A stretch of 64,000 bases of DNA from Coffea arabica (taxonomy: Eukaryota > Streptophyta > Magnoliopsida > Gentianales > Rubiaceae). The stretch spans positions 2,892,501-2,956,500 of the forward strand of contig NC_092323.1 in NCBI RefSeq assembly GCF_036785885.1, read 5' to 3'. Position 1 is the stretch's first letter, and every line of letters starts with the position of its first letter. The position numbers and the translations under genes were made by a program. Below, one piece after another: positions 10,676 through 22,790 of this stretch. The notes below the pieces were generated by a model. The model was not told the origin of the DNA. It saw nothing but the letters and a program-made list of their open reading frames with translations, and searched no databases.

Positions 10676-13557
10676 TGAAGTTAGAGTCCAGCTATTGGCA
10701 GCGCGTAATTTAACAGAAGAAGAAGAATACCCGCATCCAGTAGTAGGCTCTTGGTCCGAATGAAACACAACGGGGGAAGTGGCAAATTGAAATTCCACTA
10801 GCCTACTGCGGCTTGTTCGGCTGCGCACTATACGGTTTGGGAAAAGGGATTGTGGATATGCTGGGAAGAAAGGAGAGTGATAGGGATTGGTGTACAGGAG
10901 ATAAGGTTTGGGGTGTTTTGAAAGATCATCCGGACCAGACGATTGATTTTTTTTTTTTTGAGTTGGGACTTGGGAGTCGTACTTCTTTGTTGATGGATGA
11001 TCCCTACAGCTTTAGGTCAACCTCGCGCTCTGGATATGGGTAAGTTTTTCTTTTTTATTGAAAGAACGAACATGGTTAAGTTGGATTAAGCCGGCCAATC
11101 GAGCCATATAAATCGGATTTTTATAAGTTCAAATTTAACTCATTTAATTTATAATATTTTTGAGTTTTTTGTTAATAAATGTGAAAATCATACTCAACGT
11201 ACACAATATTCGGATTTTAAGCCTTATTCGAGTTTAATCCAAACTCACTCATTACTGCTTAATTTTCTTAATATAATTATTATAACTATTAAATTGTAAA
11301 ATTAATTCAACATTCACATGACTACAACATTAAATTTAAATATGAACAAGTAATAATTCTTAAAAAGTACGTAAATAAAAAACTTTTCAACAATATTTAT
11401 ATCTAGTTCGTTCAAAATACATGAAAAATAATAATAAAATATACAGTCATAAACTAATACATATTCAAGGTTTGGAACTTTTCATAGCCGTGTAACTTAA
11501 ATCCAAACATTCTTTGACGATTTGTGTTTCTAGACCAAAAAGACATCAACCAATATTATACCAATATAAAAATGTACTCTATCAATAAGAAAAGTTAGAG
11601 TTTCAGAGTTCAGTTATGTATTACTAATATTGCCTCTCAAGAAAGCTAATAGAGTTGTCTTCAGATGTACTTTTGTATTTTGTAATTTGTATATATTTAA
11701 TATTTAGTAATAATATATTTGAATATATAAGTATATATAATATCAAAATATAAAAATTATATATATCATTATATATATATAGATAATTAAAGAGTCAGGT
11801 CTCGTTATCGAGTTTGAACCTAATGAGTCCCAAACTTAACTCATATTTAATTCGAGCCTACTTTTTATGCCCAAACTTAGACCTGCTCACTGAAAAGTCG
11901 GGCTCATCAGACTTTTTCCTCGAACTGAATGAACCGAATTCGGGGTGTTCTGATCCCATTGACAGTTCTAAGTTGGATATAGTCCATTACTTGTACCGCC
12001 ATACTAGTCTTATCTCAAAGTTGGTTTGATAATAACCCAATTCATTAGTTAAATTTAATGAATTCAGATCTTAACATATTCAGACGCATTTAATAGTAAA
12101 AATTAAAATATATGAATTAATTAAGCGACACTAAATTTTTAGGCAAAAATTGCTCTAAAAAATAAGTGATAAACTATTCACTTATCATTTAATATGATAT
12201 ACACTTAAATATATCACATTTAGCTCTTAACAATTGAATAACTTAATATATTCAAATTTAAACACATCCTTACTATCTAAACTTGATAACGCCATACCTT
12301 AACATGGCCAGATGTATCTAATTACAAAAAAATACAACATCTTAACTAATTAATTAAGTGGTTTTGGATTGCATAGGTAAAACTTACTCCAAAACATAAG
12401 TGAAAAGCAATTCATTTATTGTTTAATAGAAAATATATTTAGGATTTTAGCACTTAACAAATTCAAATTTCAGATTTTACATTTCAAACCTTAACTTTCA
12501 AATTTCAGTTCTGTAAAATGCATCCCATCCTAAGTCTTATTACTGATGTTGCTCTCCCTGGGGCACAACAGTCCAAAAGTTATTGACAGGGGCTTTTGGG
12601 CCTTCATGGGAGGTCCATCGACTGGTTAGATTCACAAAAGATGGTGGATTTCGGCTTCTTCCATGAAAAAGTTAATGAAGTTGGGCTGACAAAACCAGGT
12701 TCCACCAAACTTTGAAGGATGCTTATCCCTGTCCCGTGACTCTTCTCCCCTCTACTCACTTTCAACTTTTCACAAAATTTATAGCTCTTTAAAAAAAAAA
12801 TAAAAATTGTACATTTGTACACCGATGGGAGTGCAAACTCCAAGATTGAGGTTCATGAATTTTACAACCACGATGAGTCAAATCTATCCATCAGCCCAAG
12901 GTGTCAAAATGTTTTCTCTGTAGAGGTTTCTTTGGAAGGGGCCCGATGAGGTGGTTGGGCCTCCAGCCGTCCACCCCGTTGTGAGTGTAGCGTACAGGCC
13001 ATACAGCCCATCACCCGGAAAGGAATAGTGACGCTTACTTTAGTCTTGGAAGCTGGGCTAATCAGAATTTGAAGTCCAGGTTTTTCGGTTCACAAAGGTA
13101 ATATGCCTTTTTTTTTTTTGTTTGGAAAATTGTTAATGGTGCTCTACTCGTTTTTTTTTTAAAAATGGCAGTTCCACTATTATTTTATCATCTGATTTTT
13201 ATTTATTGTATTATATAATAGAACAAGTTATGAGGGTGTCATTGTTAAAAAGTGGAGTACTATTTTTTTTTTAAGATAAAAATACCAATCCTTGATTCAT
13301 CAATTCCACAAAGCACACTACTACTCGGTGCGGCCTATGAAAGATATCAAAATTTAAAATTATTCTCTAAATATATTAAAAAATTCTATAATAAAATATA
13401 GTAAAATTTTAGCTAAACTCCTAAAAAACACATCATTCAAACGCACATAGCAATATATACATTACTTTGAAAAGGTATAAACAGTGTGACAAAAGTACTA
13501 GCAGATAAATGTGCAAGGCTCCTACGGACTACAAGAGTTGCAAATACGAAGATGAGC
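10676..13557. other. Intergenic region upstream of CYP38
   Basis: The first few hundred bases are the probable CYP38 promoter. From ~11.05 to ~12.5 kb the DNA is very AT-rich, with TA runs and degenerate repeat-like segments. One is around 11800-11975, whose end resembles the CCCATTGACAG end of the hAT-like element at 23.84 kb. Near 12840-13030 a GC-richer patch occurs with no open frame of note. I see no gene here. Confidence 0.5.
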
Positions 13558-13572
13558 GAATATGCGTATGGG

Positions 13573-13794
13573 AACCACCGGCCGCCCTTTGGACTAGTGG
13601 CCACCATCAATGCATTAAAGTTTGGCACCAATTTGCCACATTAAAGTAGTTATGCTTTAAAAAATTCAGGTGGATATATAGTGCATCCATCTGATCCGGT
13701 AATGGTTCAGTTTCTTTCGAATTATCTTTGGACTTCTTTGGGTCCCCTTCCCTTAGTATATGATAATTTATCGTTTCAAAAAAAAAAAAAAAAA
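13573..13794 (+). mobile_element. tRNA-derived SINE with poly(A) tail
   Basis: A 222-bp insert is flanked by 15-bp direct repeats GAATATGCGTATGGG (13558-13572) and GAATATGCGAATGGG (13795-13809), with one mismatch. The right end is a run of 16 A. An A-box-like motif TGGACTAGTGG is at 13590-13600, near the 5' end, as expected of a tRNA-derived pol III promoter. The B box is not clear. Confidence 0.75.
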
Positions 13795-13809
13795 GAATAT
13801 GCGAATGGG

Positions 13810-15657
13810 GCAAGTCTTTGTTGAGAGAGGAAGTCCCACTTCGCTTATGCTAGAGGAAAAAAGCAGCAGCAGCAGCAGCAGCACTACCTCTTCTTTTGCT
13901 CCCACTTTTAGATCATTCAAAATCTTCGGAATTTATCGACCATACAATACAGACGCACATTTACACTACACTGAACACAACACGCAGATAACATAAACTA
14001 AAATATCTCCACAAAAAGCAGATTATGTTCCTCTATCCTCCTCATCAGGTGCTTCCTGATCCCTTATTTTCTTGGTGTAGTTATTACTTTTGGCAGCCTC
14101 TCCCACTTCCCCTCCTACCTCCTGCTAGGCTCTTTCTTTGGGTTTGGTGTTTGATTTGGGGTTCCAAAATTCCATCTCATCATCCCTTCTACCTTTATCC
14201 AAAGTTGAAAACCCATGACGAAACAAAAGTTAAAAAGAAATAAATTCTTCAATCCAATCCATCCCCTTCCGGTCAAAAGATACCTCCATTTTGATATGGG
14301 CTCTTGCCTTAGCACGTAAGGAATTGCATAAACAAAAAGCCATGCATCATGCATCCCCCCCGCCCCTACGGTACCTTCCTTTCTTTCTTTGCCTGTCCCT
14401 CTCTCACTCGAGCACTCAAAAGCCCACCACACGTCCTCTTCACTAAAGCTTTCTGCCACTTACCGTCTCTTTTCTCTCTCCCTCCACCATTTTCCCATTA
14501 ATTGCGGTTACTTTAACGGGAAAAAAAAAAGAGTGAGAAGTGGCCGGATTCAATTCACAGCAAAACCAGCAGGATTTAAGCTGAAAGCGGGCAGCTGGAA
14601 ACCATTTTCACTAATTTGTTGGAAGTACCTGCACGGAAAAAAAAAAAAAGATGCATGCATTGGATTAATGCATTCGATGATTACTTTGCTAGACTCGTTC
14701 CGTTTCTTCACTAACACATTATTGTATGTGCTCTAGTTTGACATTTGGATTTCTTGACAAAACGATATATAAACACGTCGTTTAATAGCAACGAGTTCAA
14801 AAAAGGTATATACACACATCGTTTAATAGTAATGCGATTGAATTTGTATGGATTTCTTCTCTAGCTAATCCACAGGTTACCTGTGTGATTAATATATATA
14901 TATATATATACATCAAGGAAAAGACTTAGCTGGACCAAAGAATTAGAGGGATACAAGTACGCTTACCATCTTTAGTTAAGAATTAATCTTTTATATACGA
15001 CAGTGTATACACTTTCACCATTATATACATGACATATAATTCGAATTTGAATTTGAAACTCAAATTTTGCATATGTGTCGTGCATCAAACTATGATAGTA
15101 TATATATCGTGTTTGTATACAAGATTTACTCTTAAACTAAAGGTATGCACCATTGCACAACTTTTAAAATTTACTATAACCATGCTTCCATTTTGTGGTT
15201 AACTCTCTTGAAAACGAACGTAGATGTACTAGAAGAAGAGTATTGAATGACGATCGAGCACAGGTTCAGGAGTGTCTAATGAAATATGAAGCTATCTATA
15301 TATAGAGAGAGAAAGAGAAGAGACATATATTATAGTATCAGTATTGACGTACATATGTTGCTGGAAAATTTGTTGCAAGCTCGCGGCACACCGTCATTTG
15401 TCGCTAATAATCGCAGTGGAATCTGTTTTCATGTGCAAAGCAGATGCTCACACATGCACCAAATGTTCTCCACATAATTTGCATGCTTCTGCCAGTTTGG
15501 ATGAAATCCTTCAATTGGTGCTAAAAATGAATGGTAGTATAGTTGATGATCCAAAAGATTCCCCATGTCTAACCTCTGGATTCAATTTCTCCGTTTGGAA
15601 GTTTCATTTTATTATGTATTCAACAATCAAGCAATGCTGCATCCTATACATGTCTGG
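13810..15657. other. Intergenic region with simple repeats and a small inverted-repeat element
   Basis: Holds an (AGC)n run at about 13862-13883, a (TA)n run at 14890-14910 and a short inverted-end repeat at about 14975-15137. Open frames here are short, repeat-driven and lack homology I recognise. No gene is supported. Confidence 0.5.
14975..15137. mobile_element. Small inverted-repeat element (CAGTGTATACA family)
   Basis: Left end GTTAAGAATTAATCTTTTAT and right end TTTACTCTTAAAC are roughly inverted. Internal CAGTGTATACA and AATTCGAATTTGAATTTGAA recur near 25.53-25.70 kb in the same order. It is probably a MITE; the family is not identified. Confidence 0.4.
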
Positions 15658-15666
15658 TAGAAATTA

Positions 15667-16661
15667 GGGATAATTGCAGAAACCTCCTTGAGGTTTTTAA
15701 TAGCTGCACTCACCTCTCATGAGGTTTCGAAAATAACACTAACCTCTCCTGAACTTAAGATTTTGATGGTATATTCAGCCCATGTTACAGAAAGTGCCAT
15801 TAAAAAAGTCTTTTGAGAAGAGGGATAATAATTTTGTTCCATCTGTACCCCTTTTGCCTCTTGTAAGATTGAATTAGTAAAAGAATGAATAAAATCAAAA
15901 GTTGGAAACAATTAGTGAAACTCATATAAATGCAAAGATAACAAGTGCAGCACAACAACTAGAAAAAAACAATGAACATACATCCAGAAATCTAAGATTC
16001 TAAAGCATATAATATGTACAACCAACTTCAAAAACTCTCCTTCATTAATGTGCATAGAAACTCTGTGTATTAAGTTGAAACTACAAAGGATTGCTTAACT
16101 ATTGTCTTCTGATTGTCGCAAATTTTTAACCGAAAAATCCTCAAAATTTGGCTTGATTTTTGCTTTCTTTATTCTTCCATTTCGTGAATGCCTAAGATGA
16201 AGTGAACTCAACCAAAACTATTAGAACATATTTTCTTATGAAGCCTTACTTGGAGGTTTCTTTTCTTTTTCTTTTGCTTCTGCTTCTCTTCTGTGCAAAT
16301 TATATATGACTTGGATTGTTCTTTCAAGTATTGTCAATCACAAAATGATGCCATGTTGGGGTATCAATTAACACTATTTTATGATGCTATTTTATAAGTG
16401 CACTTACAGTGCCTAATCAGGTAAGAAATAGCAATTAACTTGTTTAATTAGTTATTCTAAACTTGTTTATTGCCCTAATTTTTTTATTCCAAATTTATTT
16501 ACTAGTAATATCAAATCTTAGGATATAGAAATAAATTCACCCTATCTTATGTCAACTATAGGCCCAAATTCATGTTAGGAGAGGTAAATGCTGTTTTAGA
16601 AACCTCAAGGGAGATGAGTGCAACTTTTAGAAACCTCAGGGGAGATTTCTGCAATTATCCC
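15667..16661. mobile_element. GGGATAAT-type TIR element, copy 1 (995 bp)
   Basis: The left end GGGATAATTGCAGAAACCTC is mirrored at the right end as ATTTCTGCAATTATCCC, with further inverted matches inward (AAACCTC blocks). The flanks TAGAAATTA (15658-15666) and TACAAATTA (16662-16670) make a 9-bp target duplication with one mismatch. A 9-bp duplication and long inverted ends suggest a non-autonomous Mutator-like element. No transposase is seen. Confidence 0.75.
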
Positions 16662-18218
16662 TACAAATTAAACAAAAGAAAAAGAGATAACGATAACGGT
16701 ATGTAATTTGGAATCACTACTATCATGAGCATCATTGTGACATCTTATTATTTATGAATTCACTAACAAAATTTTTGTTGTATGAAAATCAAATTTTTTG
16801 AAATCAATTGCGTTAATTTGCCCAGTTTCAATTTCAATTTTTCCACCACACCACTACTAAGGTAAGGAAAAGTTTTGATTCTGTGCATTGGGTTCCAAAT
16901 CCCAATATACGTGGTTCTCCCGTTAAGTGCTCTTGAAAGTTCAAAAACCTGAGAATTAGATGCCAAAATAAAATTGTACTGCGCATACACTCTTTAGAAA
17001 GAAGCTAAATTGGTCATTATCATCTGCAAGCAGCAACTGCAAGGCTTCAAGCCCAACAATCCCAGTTAGATAGAATCCCTTTGATCGTTAGACTACCTGT
17101 GACGGGTGTATGCGGACAGATCCCTCGTACCAATCAATCTTCAAAGTATGCTGCTGGTTAAGATAAACAGTAATAATCCTAAAAAATTATAAGAATTAAG
17201 AAGGGTCATGTTTGACTATTTTATATGTTGGTTCTTGACCAAAATAAATCGTACAAGTAACAATAATTTCTCTAATAAAATTAATAAAAATTTCATACCT
17301 CAATATGGCATTAAAAAATGCAAATAATTTGTACCATAAAAAGTAAATTTGGCGTAGGTTGAAACGGGGATTAGGTCGCTCTCTTTAAGATGATTCGCGT
17401 CCCTACGGAATATCTCTCCAATCTACACTATTAGAGTAGGACAAAAATCTCACGTAACACTGTTCTTTACCCTATAAACTCCATTTATAGTGAGAGAAAG
17501 AAAAAATAGAAAATAGTCTAAAGATAGCAAAGTATGTGTGTGTCTTGGTTGATAGATGCCTCTGATTGAAAAAACAAAAAAAAAAAAGTGTTAAAAAAAT
17601 GTAGTTTTGATGTAAGTAAATAATTTTTGTACAAATAAATGCATTCCAAACGCATCCACACCAGGATTGGAGTGGTATTATATTTGTCGGTGTATGGTAC
17701 GATTGGAGTAACTTAATGACGACCCAAGGTGGTGTGCTGTGAAGCCTTTTATTATTGGGGAAAGCCATACCTCTTAGATTCCCATTGTGAAGCCATACCT
17801 CAGTTTAATATTTCAGTCTCAGTTGACGAACTTTTGCTTTGCTAATAATGTCGCAATTACGTTATGTGTTGCTCGTTTTTTGAAATAATCGTCATGCAGG
17901 ATCACTACGCAAAATTTTAAGCTTTTTCTTTTTCAGAAGTCGATCGAGGCCTTACTTTAGTGATTAACACAATCAAGGTTGAGAGCTTACAACTTAAGAT
18001 TTTGAATTCAAAAATATCATTAGAGAAGTGAGTTTAGGCTAATAATGTTTAGATTGATTACGATGATGTTGTTGAGTTGTAATTTGTACGTATATGTCAC
18101 ACCATTGAATGCAATATATATATATATATATATAATGTATGTTAGATCACCGATTGTGCCAAATAAAGAATATAGTCCAGTAATGTATTACTCACGTAGG
18201 CTAATGAACCTGAGGTCC

Positions 18219-18342
18219 GTTTGAATTGCATTTTTCTGAATTTTTTATATAAAAATTATTATAACGGTTTGATATATGTGAGATAAAAAAGGAAATTGAA
18301 AAAAGTGTCCATGTAAACGTATTGAAAAATTGCAATCCAAAC
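18219..18342. mobile_element. GTTTGGAT-type MITE, reversed degenerate copy
   Basis: Starts GTTTGAATTGCA and ends TGCAATCCAAAC. The internal ATATGTGAGATAAAAAAG is the reverse complement of the family's TTTTTATCTCACATA core, so this copy is inverted relative to the one at 18675. Confidence 0.55.
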
Positions 18343-18674
18343 TAGGCCTAACATATTTCAATCTAGGCAGAGTTTGTGTAATTACAACCGCCAAAAAAAA
18401 AAAAAAAAACTCTGGCAGGAAGAAGATGGCATTTTAGTTTTTAACCGCAGCCGACAACCCCCCGACCGCGGACGCTGGGCACTATTTATGGTTCTCTCTC
18501 TCTCCCCATCTGATCTGGCACTGGCCATCCGATTCCCAATGTCCCCGGTCCCCAAATTGAGGAGGTTCCCCAGTCACGTGCGTCGCAAGTTACTCATCAC
18601 CCGTTTGCCACCCATCAAGCACGATCCAATTTACTCAAACACCCCCTTATCGGACCAATAGGTCACGAAAGTGT

Positions 18675-18832
18675 GTTTGGACAGGAGATTATTTATTCAA
18701 ATATATTTATTTACATCATCATTATAATTTTTAATATATTTTTTTATTTTTTTAATTACTTTTTTATTTCACATACATCACATCACAAAAAATACTAGAG
18801 TACAAATATTTCAAATAATTTACCATCCAAAC
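18675..18832. mobile_element. GTTTGGAT-type MITE, copy 2
   Basis: Starts GTTTGGACAGG and ends ACCATCCAAAC. It carries TTTACATCATCATTATAA, CACATACATCACATCAC and TACTAGAGTA in the family order. It lies about 80 bp upstream of the TATA box proposed for the HD-Zip gene, so it may contribute to that promoter. Confidence 0.65.
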
Positions 18833-18909
18833 ACACTTCGGATTTGCAAGTGCGTGCAAAATGCAAACTCCCGAGGGTCAAATTCGTAACTTCACCATGA
18901 TATTACGGC

Positions 18910-18916
18910 TATAAAA
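18910..18916 (+). promoter_or_regulatory. TATA box of the HD-Zip gene
   Basis: TATAAAA sits in the context GGCTATAAAATGCCC, about 250 bp upstream of the leader uORF and 540 bp upstream of the main start. The distance implies a long 5' leader, in keeping with the uORF. Confidence 0.5.
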
Positions 18917-19162
18917 TGCCCTCTCCTTGCCTCTTTCGACTTTAGCTGCAAAATATACCTACCCAGACCATAAGCAAGTGCAGAGAAGGAGCAATCCCAG
19001 CGACCACAGATTTTTCGATTGAATTACCTAATATACCCCCGAAATACAGTTGTACGGTAGTCTTGTTTCTTCCGGAAGCAGCAGATTACTAGCTAGGCTG
19101 CTGCGGTTGAGAAATTCACCGATAAAGAGTCGCCGGCAGAGCTGGGTACGGTTATATTTGGC

Positions 19163-19252
19163 ATGATGGGATTTTGCCTATGTCCTCTGGAAACTCCGGC
19201 GAGGTTGCTGTGGAGCACCAGTTTCTTCCGCCACAAGCTCATGCTTTTCTAA
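19163..19252 (+). CDS. Upstream ORF in the HB1 leader (29 codons)
   Basis: The frame starts with tandem ATGs (MMGFCLCPLE), ends RHKLMLF and stops with TAA, 199 nt before the HD-Zip ATG. Arabidopsis ATHB1 is known to carry a conserved peptide uORF (CPuORF33) that represses its translation in aerial tissue. The position, the Cys/Phe-rich composition and the identity of the downstream gene fit that uORF. I have not aligned the peptides. A consensus splice donor GTAAGT at 19276-19281 just after the stop, and CTATACTAG ending at 19447, hint at a leader intron that would bring the uORF close to the main ATG. Confidence 0.7.
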   Translation: MMGFCLCPLETPARLLWSTSFFRHKLMLF

Positions 19253-19451
19253 TCAATAACAAACATCCCTATTAAGTAAGTACACGATAAACGTAACCAC
19301 GTCTGGTCGTCGTTTCAATACTTTCACCTCACCTACCCAAAGATCACTACCCGTCTTCACCTCACTCACACCCCCGCATCAATAACCCTGGTGTGTGACG
19401 TCTTTCGCCGGAGATCTGAAACATATACTTGTAACTAACTATACTAGTGCA

Positions 19452-21893
19452 ATGGATTCCGGGCGTATCTACTTTGATCCATCGTGCCACGGCAACATGT
19501 TGTTCCTCGGAAGTGGTAATCCAGTATTCCCCGGTAAAAATTTTTTTTTTTTTACTACCACTGTTTTTTTAAATTGGTCTCATTTTATCGGTTAGTTCTA
19601 CGTAAAATTCACATATTTTACGCTTGGAAAAAAAAACTATTAGCGCCATTTTAAAAATTTGAGATCATGATGGAGGTCATGATGTAATCATGATTATGGT
19701 TTAAAAATTTTGATCATGGTGGAGGTTATTAGCACCATTTTACCCATCGTTGATCTTTGAGATTATGGTTTAAAAATTTTGATCATGTAATCATGATTGC
19801 CATGAAAAGCGGGTATTATTCAGAGATTAACCTTTATAGGTTGGATCATGATGGAGGAAAGCTCTTTTTTTTTTTTTTTTGTCATAGAAAAACTAAGTTG
19901 TACTAGAAAGCTCCTTTTTTTTTTTTTTGATGGTGCCATCATCATGCATGTGGTGTATAGGAGCAAGATCGGTGTTGAACGTGGAGGAAACCTTGAAGAG
20001 GAGACCTTTTCTCCGCTCGCCGGAAGAACTCTTCGACGAAGAATATTACGAAGAGCAGTTGGCCGAGAAAAAGCGCCGCCTAACTCCTGAGCAGGTCATT
20101 CAAGTCTCCATTATGGCATTTGTTTATTCATTTTTTCACATAACTGTGCCGATTTTTGCTTTGGGTTTTGACATCGAGGCATGACGTTCTTGATTCCTCA
20201 TGTACGTGCAAATATGTTTGCTCTTGCTTTAGGTTCTCTTGAGATAAGAGTGCACCACTCAGTTGGCATCTCACGTTTGATTTATACCTACAAATATACC
20301 CTCTCGGTATCGCGTATCCTTACGATTTCATTGACCTCAAATTCACGTCATATCTTGAAAAAGAATATATTATTCAGGATTTGGTAGTAGTGAATCATAT
20401 CTGATATGCTTGGAAGCAGAAGAATTTCTTCTTTTTTCTTTTTTTTTTTGATTTGCCTGAAAATGTGGAGCGCTAACGGATGTTATTGTGGTGGTTGATA
20501 TAGGTGCACTTGCTGGAAAAGAGCTTTGAGGCTGAAAACAAACTGGAGCCAGAGCGGAAAACCCAGCTGGCCAAGAAGCTGGGCTTGCAGCCCAGGCAGG
20601 TGGCCGTGTGGTTCCAGAACCGCCGTGCCCGCTGGAAGACCAAACAGCTTGAGAGGGACTATGATCAACTCAAATCTTCCTATGATTCCCTTCGGTCTGA
20701 CTACGACTCTGTAGTCAAAGAGAATGAAAAGCTCAAAACTGAGGTATAACTTTGCTACTAATCTAATTATGTCCAAAACTGCAATTCAACCTCGACGAGA
20801 CCCTTTGTTACTTTTCAGTGTTCGAGTCATCGCTTATGTTTCCCGATTGATTGGACTGATCTCTATCTGTAAATGTTTCATGTTGGCTGACAGTTGAGTT
20901 TGTTACTACCCAACACGGTAAATCACGCATAGAATCTTATCGGAGGCTTCTTACTCACTAGATGATAAAATTTTCTTATTACTGGAGATGTAGATTCTTG
21001 ATTAGTACTAAGGCGTTATACGAGACTATGACGATTTGTTAATTCATATATTTCATACGTTGTACGAGGCCACCTTGTAATCCGCATAATGAATGGGACC
21101 TTCGTGTGGATGCCCGTTCTCGGTGTCACAAGTTCAACAGTAGGATTCCCAATCAAATAAATTGAAGTTAGCATCTTTTCTTCTAATTTCTGAGCACCAT
21201 CTTAATTTTTAATTCCTAAAGGAGAATATACCTCGGTAGTTCCTTCAAAATATGCCAAGAATCCTCCTTTTTAGATGAGAAATACCAGATGATGGAATAG
21301 TGGAAAAGGCAACAAATTCTATAATGATAACCATCAATTATCACTTAAAAGGCATCTGTGTGTGTGTGTGTGCTCTGTGGTGGGGGGAGTTGATTTTCTG
21401 GAAGAAACTGACTGCCAGGCTAAGATCATCAGATGAGCAAGTAAAAAACAGTGCATGTGATCTGATGCTTGCTTGGCGGAGAAGTGACCTACTTGTTGCA
21501 TCAAAACAGGTTCTTTCCTTGACTGAGAAGCTGCAGCAGGGCAAAGAGGCGGTTGTAGAACCCCGCTCAAAACAGAAATCTGATGCACTTCCAGTGGATG
21601 AGCTCCTTGCTTCGGACCCTCAGTTCAATGTGAAAGTGGAGGACCGCCTGAGTACTGGAAGCGGTGGGAGTGCGGTGGTAGACGAGGATGGTCCTCAGCT
21701 GGTGGACAGTGGTGATTCTTACTTCCCTTGTGATGATTACGCAGCTGGATGTGTTACTCCAGCAGCCGATGGTGTTCAATCGGAAGAAGACGATGGCAGT
21801 GACAATGGCCAGAATTACTTGTCCAATGTGTTTGTGGCTGCTGAACAGCAAAACCAGGAGGGAGAGCCGGTGGGCTGGTGGGTCTGGTCATAG
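19452..21893 (+). CDS. HAT5: HD-Zip class I transcription factor, ATHB1/HAT5 type (four exons)
   Basis: Exons 19452-19533, 19961-20094, 20504-20743 and 21510-21893 join in frame to 279 residues (ATHB1 is ~272). The N-terminal [13 protein letters not shown] and the ARSV.N.EET.KRRPF block match ATHB1. The homeodomain is about 63-120, with recognition helix [14 protein letters not shown] (107-120). A leucine zipper follows with heptad positions L121, L128, L135, V142 and L149. The acidic C-terminal half keeps [26 protein letters not shown] and a Trp-rich end WWVWS. It binds pseudopalindromic CAATNATTG sites as a dimer in the nucleus; in Arabidopsis it promotes hypocotyl growth downstream of PIF1. 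Translation is probably controlled by the leader uORF. Confidence 0.95.
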
Positions 21894-22072
21894 GTCAATT
21901 TACACCGCTGTACAAGAAAACGCCGTAGCCTTGTATTGCTCTTTGTCATGTAATAGCAGTATGTATTTCCAGTAGTTGCTTTTGGAATCTCAGAGCAATT
22001 ACTTGTAGGACAAAATGACTCCCCACCCCAGCAGAAGGTGACCTGTGTGTTGCCTGCGGATATAAAATTATA

Positions 22073-22078
22073 AATAAA
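22073..22078 (+). terminator. Poly(A) signal of the HD-Zip gene
   Basis: AATAAA lies 180 nt after the stop codon in an A/T-rich run. It is a plausible plant near-upstream polyadenylation element. Confidence 0.35.
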
Positions 22079-22451
22079 AAACCAAGTGCTTTGGTTTTAA
22101 GTGTTGCACCTACAATTTTTTCTTTTTACTCTGCATTAAATTAAAGTTCTTGATAAGAAGAATTGGAAGGAGTTGGTTGGGTTTGGACGATGGACCTCTA
22201 AAGGGCCCCGATGAAATTTGATTGCTGTATCAGTAGTCCAACTAACAAGCGCCGCCCCGCATCCGGCCTAGAAGCTTGGCCCAGGACGACCAATTTGCTT
22301 TTCTTCCCCAGTCAGGTTGGTAGAATCCAAAAATTTAACTACAAATATTATACAAGTGGGAACATAAATAACATACGCACCAGGTATTTTGGTCAGACAA
22401 ATTTTACACACCGAAAAATATGTGCCCAAAAAAAAAAAAAAAGGAATCTAT

Positions 22452-22790
22452 GTTTGGATAGCAAATTTTTCCAAAAAAATTTTTCCCTTGCATCATCATA
22501 AACACATTTCTCAATCTACCTTTTTTATAATCCCAACCACCTTTTTATTTCACATACATCACATCACAAAAAAATGTTACAGTAATTATTGCAGATAATT
22601 ATCTGGAATAATAATGGCTTTGTTTGGATAGAGTATTATTCCAAATAATTATTTGGAATAATTACTGTACCACTTTTTTGTGATGTGATGTATGTGAGAT
22701 AAAAAGATGGTTGGGGAATATAAAATGGTGGATTGAAACATGTGTTTATGATGCAAGGGAAAAAAATTTTTGGAAAAATTATCTATCCAA
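22452..22790. repeat. Two GTTTGGAT-type MITEs head to head, forming a large hairpin
   Basis: The left copy (about 22452-22613) starts GTTTGGATAGCAAATTTTTCC. The right copy (about 22622-22790) is its reverse complement and ends with the complement of that start (TTATCTATCCAA). Inside both arms are the complements of CCCTTGCATCATCATAAACA, CACATACATCACATCAC and TACAGTAATTATT. Most bases pair by eye over ~160 bp, with a loop of about ten bases. A transcript would fold into a long near-perfect hairpin. Confidence 0.75.

Larger units (their letters stand above)
16671..18909. other. Intergenic region upstream of the HD-Zip gene
   Basis: AT-rich, with a TA run at ~18112-18135 and two GTTTGGAT-type elements (18219-18342, opposite orientation; 18675-18832). 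The GC-richer stretch at about 18420-18660 contains an open frame without recognisable homology and is probably promoter-proximal sequence of the HD-Zip gene. Confidence 0.5.

Noticed and set aside
10813-11043. 76-codon open frame upstream of CYP38 on the + strand
   Set aside because: Lies in the divergent promoter region, contains a run of Phe from poly(T), has no homology I recognise and no splice partners.
13760-13996. Open frame with Lys and Ser runs
   Set aside because: It starts in the poly(A) tail of a SINE and runs through an AGC microsatellite, so its composition comes from repeats.
18374-18661. 95-codon open frame before the HD-Zip gene
   Set aside because: Begins in a poly(A) run, has no recognisable domain and lies upstream of the TATA box; more likely promoter-proximal DNA.
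19850-19930. Repeated GAAAGCTC plus poly(T) in HD-Zip intron 1, resembling a retroposon end
   Set aside because: A short local duplication with T-runs; no body, promoter boxes or long target repeat.
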